From Phytoactinopolyspora limicola (lineage in GTDB: Bacteria > Actinomycetota > Actinomycetes > Jiangellales > Jiangellaceae): a stretch of DNA of 64,000 nucleotides. Where the stretch lies: assembly GCF_011320225.1 (NCBI RefSeq), contig NZ_JAAOEN010000004.1, forward strand, positions 248,001 through 312,000, given 5' to 3'. The notes under the pieces were generated by a model. It worked only from the letters and a program-made list of their open reading frames with translations, did no database searches and was not told the DNA's origin. The position numbers and the translations under genes are program-made. This document shows, in pieces, positions 19,021 to 26,618 of this stretch (the stretch's first letter is position 1; each line of letters opens with the position of its first letter).

Positions 19021-19677
19021 ATGTATACGCCACGCCAGTACCGAGCCCCTGGCGCAACCGATGAGTCCCGGCTGATCCGGCAGAACCCGTTCGGCTTGAT
19101 TGTGAGCGCCGACGGATCTGTGCCGGTGGCGACCCATGCACCGATGCTGCGCGCGCCAACGTCCAACGGCCCACCACCCGACGGCGAGCCCCTCCCCGGA
19201 ACCACCGTCATTGGCCATATGGCCAGGGTCAACCCACAGTGGCGAACGTTCGAGAGTGGCCCGTCGGTGCTAGCCGTGTTCTCCGGGCCACACGGATACG
19301 TCTCGCCCACCGTCTATGGCGTCACGCCGGCGGCACCAACCTGGAACTACGCTGCCGTGCACGTGAGCGGGCCGGTCCGGCTCATCGACGACGCGGACGA
19401 AGCGCTCGCGGTTATCATGGCGACGATCGAGGTCACCGAAGCGCTCACCCCAGCGGCGTGGGATCCGACCGACTCTATGGACTACGTTCGGCGTATCTTG
19501 CCCGGCATCGCGGCGTTCGAGATCACGGTCGAGTCGGTCACCAGCACCTTCAAGCTGAGCCAGGAGAAGCCCGACGACGTCCGGCAGCGGGTGATCGAGG
19601 CGTTCGCGGCCAGCCCCCGCGGACAGGACAAAGAACTGGCCGGGCTGATGACGACCACCGGCCGGGTACATCAATAG
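19021..19677 (+). CDS. FMN-binding PaiB-family protein
   Basis: 218 residues, starting MYTPRQYRAPG as PaiB proteins typically do, with GLIVSADGSVPVATHAPML, GHMARVNPQWR, SPTVYG, VPTWNY-like WNYAAVHVSG and the C-terminal FKLSQEKP motif. The fold is a flavin-binding split barrel; Bacillus PaiB is described as a negative transcriptional regulator, but most homologues are uncharacterised and may be oxidoreductases. ATG is 7 nt after a -10 element, so the mRNA is probably leaderless. It shares an operator with the MocR gene that converges on it (43 bp between the stops). Confidence 0.88.
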   Translation: MYTPRQYRAPGATDESRLIRQNPFGLIVSADGSVPVATHAPMLRAPTSNGPPPDGEPLPGTTVIGHMARVNPQWRTFESGPSVLAVFSGPHGYVSPTVYGVTPAAPTWNYAAVHVSGPVRLIDDADEALAVIMATIEVTEALTPAAWDPTDSMDYVRRILPGIAAFEITVESVTSTFKLSQEKPDDVRQRVIEAFAASPRGQDKELAGLMTTTGRVHQ

Positions 19678-19720
19678 TGGCCAAACCGGCGCCCCGTGAT
19701 CGCTTCGGGGAACTGGGGAG

Positions 19721-21094
19721 CTACGTCAGATGGCTGGCCGAGCGATGCTCCAGGACCGCCGCCAGATCGGCGGCCAGCCGGGTGCTCTCGTCCGGCCGAA
19801 GCGTGGCGGTGGTCACCCGCACGAACGGTGCGCTGCGCATCCGGTGCACCTCACCGGCGCGTAAGCCCCAACCTCGGGTTTGCATCTGTTGGATGACCGG
19901 TGCCTCGTGCTCCACCGGGATGGTCACGTTCAGCCCGGACCGCCCCCGCGCCATGATGCCCCGCTCGGACAGCTGGTCCAGCAATGTCTGCCGTCGTTCG
20001 TGGTAGACCCGTTCGGCGTGGCGGACCGTGTCCCGCACCTCTGGAACAGCCCAGAGGGCGACGACGAGATGCTGCAACAGGTGACTGACCCACCCGGTGC
20101 CCAAGAGCTGGCGTCCACTGACCCGGCTCAACGTGCGTGGGTCCGCGGCGACAAACGCCAGCCGCAGGTCCGGTCCTAGGAACTTGCTGGCCGAGCGGAG
20201 CACCGCCCACCGCTGCCGACCTACGGATAACGAAACGTACGGTGCCCCGGCGATCAGCGACGCATGATCGTTCTCCACCACCGTCATGTCTGGATGCCGG
20301 GCCAGTACCGCGCGCAGCGCTACCGCCCGCTCGTCGTCGATTGCCGCACCAGTTGGGTTGTGTGCCCGCGGAGTGACGACGAAGGCCACGGGCTGACGCC
20401 CAAGTGCACGTTCGAGATCGTCGGGGACAACACCGGCAGCGTCAACGGCCACCCCAACCGGCTCCAGCCCCATCGCCCGAACGAGATCCAGTACCCCGGT
20501 GTGCCCAGGATCCTCGATGACGACCCGATCACCTGGCCGGGCCCACGCGCCGAGCACCCGCTCCGCCCCATCCAAGGCGCCCCCCACCACAGTTGGTGGA
20601 CCGGTGTGGTGTCCGAGCTGATCGGCGACGTCGGCAAACAACTCTTGAGCCATCTCGGCCAGTTCCGGGACGATCGTCGGCGCGCCGTAAAGGTAACGGG
20701 GCGATTCAACCGTTGCCAGAACCGCGGACAGATCCGGGAGCAGCTCGGGATCCGGGTTTCCATCGCTGACATCACGCAGATTCGATGACGACGGTGCCGG
20801 GGCGCGGACCGCGGCCGACTCGCCCTCGACGGGCCGAGCAGTCGACGACGGAGCAACGGGAGGCCGGCCGCCGACCCTGGTGGCCCGACCGGCCTCACTC
20901 AGCACGACGCCCCGCATCCGCAGATCGCGATAGGCAGCGGCCACAGTAGACGGGCTGACACCCAGCCGGGCGGCTAGCTCACGCACGGATGGCAACGGCT
21001 GGAGCGGCACGAGATCTCCCACGGCCACCGCCGTCTCGACGCTGGCGGCGATGTCGCGTGAGGTCTTCCCCGCGATCAGCGTGTCGGCACCCAT
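19721..21094 (-). CDS. MocR-family transcriptional regulator (GntR domain fused to aminotransferase)
   Basis: 457 residues. N-terminal GntR winged helix (about 10-75: PLPSVRELAARLGVSPSTVAAAYRDL-type region) and a fold type I aminotransferase-like domain (about 120-455) with the pyridoxal-phosphate lysine in SASKFLGPDLRLAF and AHNPTGAAI-type substrate loop. Members sense amino acids or vitamin B6 and activate or repress neighbouring genes. Its own promoter carries TGTACTAGTAC, as does the PaiB-like gene, and a related dyad lies before the dipeptidase, so it is the best candidate regulator of this cluster. The ATG is 6 nt from the -10 box. Confidence 0.9.
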   Translation of the reverse strand: MGADTLIAGKTSRDIAASVETAVAVGDLVPLQPLPSVRELAARLGVSPSTVAAAYRDLRMRGVVLSEAGRATRVGGRPPVAPSSTARPVEGESAAVRAPAPSSSNLRDVSDGNPDPELLPDLSAVLATVESPRYLYGAPTIVPELAEMAQELFADVADQLGHHTGPPTVVGGALDGAERVLGAWARPGDRVVIEDPGHTGVLDLVRAMGLEPVGVAVDAAGVVPDDLERALGRQPVAFVVTPRAHNPTGAAIDDERAVALRAVLARHPDMTVVENDHASLIAGAPYVSLSVGRQRWAVLRSASKFLGPDLRLAFVAADPRTLSRVSGRQLLGTGWVSHLLQHLVVALWAVPEVRDTVRHAERVYHERRQTLLDQLSERGIMARGRSGLNVTIPVEHEAPVIQQMQTRGWGLRAGEVHRMRSAPFVRVTTATLRPDESTRLAADLAAVLEHRSASHLT

Positions 21095-21100
21095 CCCGCA

Positions 21101-21114
21101 ACTGTACTAGTACG
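21101..21114 (-). promoter_or_regulatory. Operator and leaderless promoter of mocR
   Basis: TGTACTAGTACG at 21103-21114 matches the 12-bp operator at 19000-19011 in 11 positions. On the minus strand its end forms -10 TACAGT (21101-21106), 6 nt before the ATG. The TAG inside the operator is also the stop codon of the upstream surface-protein gene. Confidence 0.6.
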
Positions 21115-22354
21115 GACGGGTCGCGGCGGCCGAACGGCGCACCCGCAAGGCGGTCACGAGACCTCCGACACCGACGGCGACGGCACCCATCAGCGCCAAC
21201 GTCGCCGCGGCGGCTCCGGTGTCCGGCAGTTTTCCGCCACCGGCCCCGCCGTCATCTGTCCCGCCGTCGTCCGTTCCGCCGTCGTCCGTTCCGCCGTCGT
21301 CCGTTCCGCCGTCGTCCGTTCCGCCGTCGTCCGTTCCGCCGGCGTCCGTTCCGCCGTCATCCGTCCCACCGTCATCCGTCCCATCGTCAGTCCCACCATC
21401 GTCAGTCCCACCGTCGGTGCCGCCGTTGCCGGCGTCGACCTGCACGCTGATGCGGCCCTCTCTACCACCGTATTCAGCGGTGATGGTGCTCACCCCGGCA
21501 GCCACGCCCGCTACGTCACCGGCGGTGACGGTAGCCACTGTGTTGTCGTCCGAGGACCACTGGGCCTGATCGGTGACGTTGATCTCGGCCCCATTGATAA
21601 GGATCGCGGTTGCCCGTAGCGCGACGGTCTCCCCCACCGGTACCGGGTAGGGTTCCGGCTTCGGTTCCGGAGTTTCGATCTCCACCTCGTCGACCGGAAG
21701 TTCGTGGGTGTCCACCACCACCACGGTCAGCGGCACAACAACCATCGGCGTGGCCGCATCGTTGCTGCTGACGCAGAGGCTTACCTCATGTGTACCGAGC
21801 TCGAGTTCTACGTCGGCCGTGCCATGCCAGTCCAAGAAGATCTCCCCTGACGTTTGGCCGGCGCCGACCTCTCCCGAGCTCGGACTAGTGCCAAGCCATG
21901 CCACGGCCGTCGGACCGGCGCAACCAGTGCTGCTCGCGAGGATGCTCCATTCGAGTGTCGACCCGCCGAGATTATGGATCGTGACGTGCTCCCCACCCTC
22001 GTACGAGCTGTGGATGTAAGTGCGTCCATCACCCACCGTGCCATAGAAATGGAACGACGACGGCTCGGTGGTCACGGCTATCTCGGGCGATCCAGCAACC
22101 TCGAGAGGATCCACAACCGGATCCTCCGTAGGGTCCGGCATGTCCGGTTCGGCATCGTCAACCTCCTCAGGTGAGTCGGTGACGTCGAGGGCTGGTTCCT
22201 GGGCGTCGGCCACCCCGCCGGCCGGATCCCCTTCGTCGGCTGCTGCCGCGGGCCCTCCGGTGAGCGGTAAGCCGAGACAGATCGCCGCCGCCACGGCGAC
22301 GAACCCTCCGGGGCGAGCCGAACGTGGCGGTTGGGTCGCAGTGCGTACGTGCAT
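21107..22354 (-). CDS. LPXTG-anchored surface protein with bacterial Ig-like domains
   Basis: 415 residues. Signal peptide (about 1-39, ending near PAAAADE), an acidic Pro/Glu/Asp-rich linker, a beta-sandwich region (about 95-220; HVTIHNLGGSTLEWS resembles BACON domains), a Big_2-type Ig domain (about 245-310; WSSDDNTVATV and GVAAGVSTITAEYGG), a repetitive GGTDDGGTDD spacer (about 315-370) and sorting signal LPDTG, hydrophobic helix, RVRRS tail. It should be attached to the cell wall by sortase. Function, perhaps adhesion or ligand binding, is unknown. GGGAGG precedes the ATG. Its stop codon lies in the mocR operator. Confidence 0.85.
   Translation of the reverse strand: MHVRTATQPPRSARPGGFVAVAAAICLGLPLTGGPAAAADEGDPAGGVADAQEPALDVTDSPEEVDDAEPDMPDPTEDPVVDPLEVAGSPEIAVTTEPSSFHFYGTVGDGRTYIHSSYEGGEHVTIHNLGGSTLEWSILASSTGCAGPTAVAWLGTSPSSGEVGAGQTSGEIFLDWHGTADVELELGTHEVSLCVSSNDAATPMVVVPLTVVVVDTHELPVDEVEIETPEPKPEPYPVPVGETVALRATAILINGAEINVTDQAQWSSDDNTVATVTAGDVAGVAAGVSTITAEYGGREGRISVQVDAGNGGTDGGTDDGGTDDGTDDGGTDDGGTDAGGTDDGGTDDGGTDDGGTDDGGTDDGGTDDGGAGGGKLPDTGAAAATLALMGAVAVGVGGLVTALRVRRSAAATRPY
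21244..21420. repeat. 15-bp tandem repeats coding GGTDD spacer
   Basis: About eleven imperfect copies of a 15-bp unit with core CGTTCCGCCGTCGTC. They encode the Gly-Thr-Asp spacer before the cell-wall sorting signal of the surface protein. Such arrays change length by slippage and would alter how far the domain projects from the wall. No spacers, so not CRISPR. Confidence 0.85.
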
Positions 22355-22438
22355 CGTCGCCTCCCAGCGTCATAGCCGGTCCAGCCGCGCGGCGCAGGAT
22401 TTTCGCCGTCGCCGGATACCCCCACCGACCCACGGGTG

Positions 22439-22480
22439 GTTGACCATATCCGCGGTCGCACGGAGGACGTGATGGTCAAC
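22439..22480. promoter_or_regulatory. Inverted repeat upstream of the surface-protein gene
   Basis: GTTGACCAT (22439-22447) and ATGGTCAAC (22472-22480) are perfect 9-bp arms 24 bp apart, in the gap between the ABC exporter end and the surface-protein start. It may be a terminator for the exporter operon or an operator for the surface gene; no U tract is present. Confidence 0.3.
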
Positions 22481-22626
22481 TGACGCCCGAGGCGTCCTTG
22501 AGGTTGCATCCGAACAGACCTGACGTGCTCACTGCTGCCCCGATATTCAGATCGCGCCTGCTGGGTTGTCGCCGACAACCGGCGAGACCGTGCATGGCAG
22601 CGCTGACGCGCCCGGGGACGGCCCGC

Positions 22627-23436
22627 TCAGGTGAGCAGCAGCCGCTCGATCCGGCGTGCGGCGAAGACCGCTCCGATCATGCCCATCACCAGCAGATAGA
22701 TCACATGCACCAGCAAGGACGCGCCGACGTCGCCCAGCATCAGAGCTCGGATCATCGCCGCTCCGTGATACAGCGGCGTGGCCTGCACCACCCACTGCAA
22801 GGCAGCAGGATAGGCCGACAGCGGGAAGAAGGTAGCGGAGAACAAGAACATCGGCAGGATCGTGAGGTTGATGTACTCGAAGTCTTGCCAGGAACGCATG
22901 AAGGTGGTGGCCGCCATGCCGACGGCGGCGAACGCGAAGCCGATCAACACCGCAGCCGGCAACGCCAACACCGCCCACCACGACTCCACCACCCCGGCTA
23001 CTGCCGCCACCAGCAAGAACACCGTCGAGTACAGCCCGCCACGGATCAGTGCCCAACTGATCTCGCCCACGGCGACGTCTCGTGGACCCAGGGGTGTGGC
23101 CAGCACGGAATCGTAGAGCTTCGCGTACTTCAGCTTGAAGAACAGGTTGAACGTGGAGTCCATGACGGCACCGTTCATGGCCGCCGCCGCCATCAGGGCG
23201 GGTGCGACGAACGACGCGTAGGCGACCATCCGCCCGTTGCCGGCGTCGATGTCGCCGATCAGCGCACCCATGCCCACACCCAGCGAGAACAGGTAGAAGA
23301 CCGGCTCGAAGAATCCACTGACGAGGGTGGTCCACGCGTGTTTGTACGCCCGGACGTTGCGCTCGACCAGGGCCCGCGCCATACCCGCGCCGGCCGGGAA
23401 CGGCATCATCCGCGACACTCGTTGCGCCGTGCCCAT
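22627..23436 (-). CDS. ABC-2 type exporter permease (DrrB-like)
   Basis: 269 residues with six predicted membrane helices and the ABC-2 pattern (LVSGFFEPVFYLFSLGVGMG near the N terminus, PMFLFSATFFPLSAYP late, followed by the last two helices). The family exports drugs or lipids with a DrrA-type ATPase. The ATG overlaps the stop of the preceding permease (TGATG), so the three genes ATPase, permease, permease at 25219-22627 form one coupled minus-strand operon. Substrate unknown. Confidence 0.88.
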   Translation of the reverse strand: MGTAQRVSRMMPFPAGAGMARALVERNVRAYKHAWTTLVSGFFEPVFYLFSLGVGMGALIGDIDAGNGRMVAYASFVAPALMAAAAMNGAVMDSTFNLFFKLKYAKLYDSVLATPLGPRDVAVGEISWALIRGGLYSTVFLLVAAVAGVVESWWAVLALPAAVLIGFAFAAVGMAATTFMRSWQDFEYINLTILPMFLFSATFFPLSAYPAALQWVVQATPLYHGAAMIRALMLGDVGASLLVHVIYLLVMGMIGAVFAARRIERLLLT

Positions 23437-24269
23437 CAGACCACCAGCTTCGCGCGGAAGCCCCGCATAGCCAGAGTTATCCCTAGCGCCAACCAGGCCA
23501 GGAGGTAGGCCAGATGGCCGAGCGCGGGTAGCAGCGACAGGGTCTCCAGAGCCAGGCCACGGCACAGTTCAACCGAATGCCACAACGGCGTGAACTTGGC
23601 GATCACCTCAAGCACCACCGGTAGTTGGTCAACCGGGAAGAACGTTCCGGAGAAGAGGAACAGTGGCAGCATGACGAACCGGAACAACATGCTGAACCCG
23701 GACGGTCCTTCCTGCCGGGCGGCGTAGGCGAACACCGGCGCGGCGAACGCCAGCCCGGTCAAGATGGCCACTGGCACCGCCAGCACCACCCACCAGGACT
23801 CGATAGCCCCAAAGGCGGTGGCGATCACCACGAACGTGGTACTGGTGATGGTCAACCGGAACGCGATGAAGGCCAGGTGGCCGAGGACGATGTCCGCGAT
23901 GCCCAGCGGCGCGGCCGTCATGGCGTGGTACTGCCGCTGCCACTTCATGGCACCCAGTACTGGGAACGTGGACTCGGAGATGGCCGTCTGCATGGCCTGC
24001 GCCGCGAGAATGCCGGGTGCCAAGAACATCAGATAGCTGATGCCTTCGATCCCTCCGGCCGGGCCGTCGTCGACCAGCGACCCCAGGCCGATGCCAATGG
24101 CTACCAGAAACAGCAACGGGCTCAGGAACCCACTGATGATGGAGCCCCGCCAGACCCGCCGGTAGCTCATCATCCAATAGGCCAGGGCGCGGTCCCACAT
24201 CCTGCCCGGCCGACGTGTGACGGGCCTCGGGGACGCGATAGGTGTGTGCGCAGTGTTCACGGCCGGCAT
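23436..24269 (-). CDS. ABC-2 type exporter permease
   Basis: 277 residues, paralogous to the following permease: SIISGFLSPLLFLVAIGIG near residue 45, SYLMFLAPGILAAQAMQTAI, and PLFLFSGTFFPVDQLP. The two would form a heterodimeric channel. ATG at 24267-24269 overlaps the ATPase stop (TGATG); a TTG one codon earlier is less likely. Confidence 0.88.
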   Translation of the reverse strand: MPAVNTAHTPIASPRPVTRRPGRMWDRALAYWMMSYRRVWRGSIISGFLSPLLFLVAIGIGLGSLVDDGPAGGIEGISYLMFLAPGILAAQAMQTAISESTFPVLGAMKWQRQYHAMTAAPLGIADIVLGHLAFIAFRLTITSTTFVVIATAFGAIESWWVVLAVPVAILTGLAFAAPVFAYAARQEGPSGFSMLFRFVMLPLFLFSGTFFPVDQLPVVLEVIAKFTPLWHSVELCRGLALETLSLLPALGHLAYLLAWLALGITLAMRGFRAKLVV

Positions 24270-25219
24270 CAATCGATCAAGGTGCGGCCGGTGAGGTGAA
24301 GGAAGACGTCCTCCAGAGTGGATCGGCGCACCAGCACCGATAGTGGCGTCAGCCCGCGGTCGTGGACGGCCGCCGCGGCGGCGTCTCCGTCGTCGACGTA
24401 CAACAGGAGCCGGTCCGGCAGGACCTCGATACGCCGGGCGAGATCGGCCACCTTGGCCTGGTAGGGGGCGTGGTCGTCGACGGCGAACCGCAGCTCGAGG
24501 ACCTCGCGGGTGGAATGTTCGGCGATGAGCTGCCGCGGCGACCCCTCAGCGACGATAGCGCCGCCGTCCATCACCACCAGCCGGTCGCACAACTGCTCGG
24601 CCTCGTCCATGTAGTGCGTGGTGAGCACCAGCGTGACACCGGACCGTTTCAACCGGAACAGCCGGTCCCACAGCACGTGCCGAGCCTGGGGGTCCAGGCC
24701 GGTGGTGGGCTCGTCCAGCAGCAGAAGCTCCGGCTCGTTCACCAACGACCGAGCGATGGTCAGGCGGCGCTTCATGCCACCGGACAATGGCTCGACCACA
24801 CTGTCCGCCCGGTCCGCCAACTGGGCGAACTCAAGCAGCTCAGCCGCACGTTCACGTACGACGGCTTTAGACAGTCCGAAGTAGCGGCCGTAGACCAGGA
24901 TGTTCTCGCGTACGGTCAGTTCCTCGTCCAACGTGTCTCGTTGTGGCACGACGCCGAGCCGGCTGCGGATGCGGGATCCGTCGGCACCGGGATCAAGGCC
25001 AAGGATGCGCAACGAGCCGTCGCTGGGCGGAGAGACGCAGCCGATCATGCGCATGGTGGAGGACTTGCCCGCACCGTTGGGACCGAGGAACCCGAACGCT
25101 TCGCCCCGGTGTACATCGAGGTCGATGCCATCAACCGCGACGAAGTCACCGAACCGCTTGGTGAGTCCGCGCGCGCTGATCAACGGCGCGTCTGTTGCCT
25201 CGAATGCCCTCAGTGTCAC
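24269..25219 (-). CDS. ABC exporter ATP-binding protein (DrrA-like)
   Basis: 316 residues. Walker A GPNGAGKSS, Q loop, signature LSGGMKRRLTIARSL, Walker B LLLLDEPTTGLDPQAR and H-loop TTHYMDEAEQLCDR are complete. The C-terminal extension (about 225-316) with RRSTLEDVFLHLTGRTL is typical of the DrrA drug-resistance group. It powers the two permeases encoded immediately downstream. GTG start at 25217-25219; the ribosome site is weak. Confidence 0.92.
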   Translation of the reverse strand: MTLRAFEATDAPLISARGLTKRFGDFVAVDGIDLDVHRGEAFGFLGPNGAGKSSTMRMIGCVSPPSDGSLRILGLDPGADGSRIRSRLGVVPQRDTLDEELTVRENILVYGRYFGLSKAVVRERAAELLEFAQLADRADSVVEPLSGGMKRRLTIARSLVNEPELLLLDEPTTGLDPQARHVLWDRLFRLKRSGVTLVLTTHYMDEAEQLCDRLVVMDGGAIVAEGSPRQLIAEHSTREVLELRFAVDDHAPYQAKVADLARRIEVLPDRLLLYVDDGDAAAAAVHDRGLTPLSVLVRRSTLEDVFLHLTGRTLID

Positions 25220-25290
25220 GATCGATGACGTTACCTGCCGGCGCTGACAGACTCATCCGAGTTTCCGCGGCATCGTTGTTCTCCGCGGGC

Positions 25291-25503
25291 TCAGCGTTCG
25301 GAGGGCGGAAGTCGGAGTGCATCACACACGGCACGCCAGACCACCTTGGCGTCCTCGCCCGCATTCAACGCTTGGTGCACGGTACGCCCACCCAGCGCGT
25401 CCAGCACGTAGTCCCGGGCCCATGAATCGGCATAGGCCGGCCCGAGGTGCTGCTCCATCCGCTGCCAGAAGTCCGTCAACCGCACCCGATCAGTATGTGT
25501 CAT
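25291..25503 (-). CDS. DUF3046 family protein
   Basis: 70 residues, a short conserved actinobacterial protein (VRLTDFWQRMEQHLGPAYAD, LGGRTVHQALNAGEDAK, VWRAVCDALRLPPSER). In relatives it is commonly found near recA; here it is about 10 kb from it. ATG at 25501-25503 or GTG at 25480-25482 could be the start; the family usually begins at VRLTDF. Function unknown. Confidence 0.88.
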   Translation of the reverse strand: MTHTDRVRLTDFWQRMEQHLGPAYADSWARDYVLDALGGRTVHQALNAGEDAKVVWRAVCDALRLPPSER

Positions 25504-25562
25504 GCCGCGCCGCGCCCGGCACCGGCCTCACATCGCCGCCGTGGCCGGCGCGGGCGTTTCGG

Positions 25563-26276
25563 TCACAACGAGCTGACCAGCATGGCCGTCATGCTGACGC
25601 TCATCACCACATCGCTGGCACGTGCCCACGTCACCGATGACGGACGACGGATACGCGCCTGGGTGACGACGGTAGCCGTGGTCACCGTGCTGGTCGGTGC
25701 GGCGCTGGTAGCCGCCGCAGCCCGGACAGGATCCACGGCGTCGCCGGTGCACAGCCGGATGCCCGCGACGAGCGCAGCCGCCGCGAAGTAGTACGCCAGG
25801 AACCACGCCGCGGACTCCGGCGGGAACATGACGTGGACAGCATGGTCAGCATGGTGACCACCGGCACCGGACGCGTGGTGGGCGCCCAGCACGCCGTGGC
25901 CCGTCATGTACATGTAAGCCATCGCGGCGCATCCGACCAGGAGATGCACCGCGAGCGGGCCGAGCGGCTCTCCTTCCGCCGGCCGCGGCAGCCGAACCGT
26001 GATCCCACCCCGCACCATCGACGCGAAGATCAACACCCCGAGTACGCCGAACGTCAGAACTCCGACGGCAACCGGGACGCGGTGCGCGTGGGACGAGAGC
26101 ATCACCGCCATGCCGAAGGCCATCGTGACATGTGTGGCGTGGCATACCAGGGCGCCACCCAGCTGCCTGCCGCCGCACCGTCTCCTACACGAGCGACCAG
26201 CCTGGACGAGTGCGTAAACGCCGGCGAGTGTCAGCAAGACGATGAGGATCCACCGCCCGACCTCCACCGCTGGCAC
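25563..26276 (-). CDS. DUF5134 family integral membrane protein
   Basis: 237 residues, about six hydrophobic helices (WILIVLLTLAGVYALVQAG; VTMAFGMAVMLSSH; VGVLTFGVLGVLIFASMV; LLVGCAAMAYMYM; AWFLAYYFAAAALVAGIRL) and many His between helices (ATHVTMAF, GHHADHAVHVMF). The pattern fits actinobacterial DUF5134 proteins, whose members often accompany copper or cytochrome genes. GTG at 26274-26276 is chosen; a cysteine-rich loop SCRRRCGGR follows the first helix. Metal handling is possible but unproven. A 36-codon ORF ends 19 bp upstream and probably shares its mRNA. Confidence 0.7.
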   Translation of the reverse strand: MPAVEVGRWILIVLLTLAGVYALVQAGRSCRRRCGGRQLGGALVCHATHVTMAFGMAVMLSSHAHRVPVAVGVLTFGVLGVLIFASMVRGGITVRLPRPAEGEPLGPLAVHLLVGCAAMAYMYMTGHGVLGAHHASGAGGHHADHAVHVMFPPESAAWFLAYYFAAAALVAGIRLCTGDAVDPVRAAAATSAAPTSTVTTATVVTQARIRRPSSVTWARASDVVMSVSMTAMLVSSL

Positions 26277-26295
26277 CTTTGCGAGCCCTGCGCGA

Positions 26296-26406
26296 TCAGG
26301 CCGGAACCGGCTCGACGATAGCGCCGTCCATCTCGCTGGCGACGAGATCTCGCAACTGGTCAACACTCATCTGGATGACGTGCTGGAGATACCCGGTGGA
26401 TTCCAT
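26296..26406 (-). CDS. 36-residue small protein of unknown function
   Basis: ATG at 26404-26406 is preceded by GGGAAGG at about 8 nt, a strong ribosome site, and the frame MESTGYLQHVIQMSVDQLRD...AIVEPVPA is helix-compatible and free of rare codons. It ends 19 bp before the DUF5134 start on the same strand. No homologue is recognised; the strong ribosome site is the main support. Confidence 0.45.
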   Translation of the reverse strand: MESTGYLQHVIQMSVDQLRDLVASEMDGAIVEPVPA

Positions 26407-26467
26407 GGCCCTACCCTTCCCGCCAATGACCGATCCGATGCCGATCACCATAATCACGATTAGGAAG

Positions 26468-26481
26468 CGACACTAGTGTCG
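26468..26481. promoter_or_regulatory. Perfect 14-bp palindrome CGACACTAGTGTCG
   Basis: A loopless dyad in the 212-bp divergent gap between the 36-codon ORF and lhr. Its position suits an operator for one or both directions. The regulator is unknown. Confidence 0.4.
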
Positions 26482-26618
26482 TTCACCACGAAGCGTTCGA
26501 TGTGACGGCGGCCGATCATGCTGGTCATGCGGCATAGAACCCGCGCCACCTCGGTGGCATCATGCCCGGTCGGCGTGGACCCCCGAACCCTGTCGGTCTG
26601 GCACGGCAGGATAGTGGC

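Noticed and set aside
21244-21420. CRISPR-like array
   Set aside because: Contiguous tandem coding repeats with no unique spacers; they encode the Gly-Thr-Asp spacer of a surface protein.
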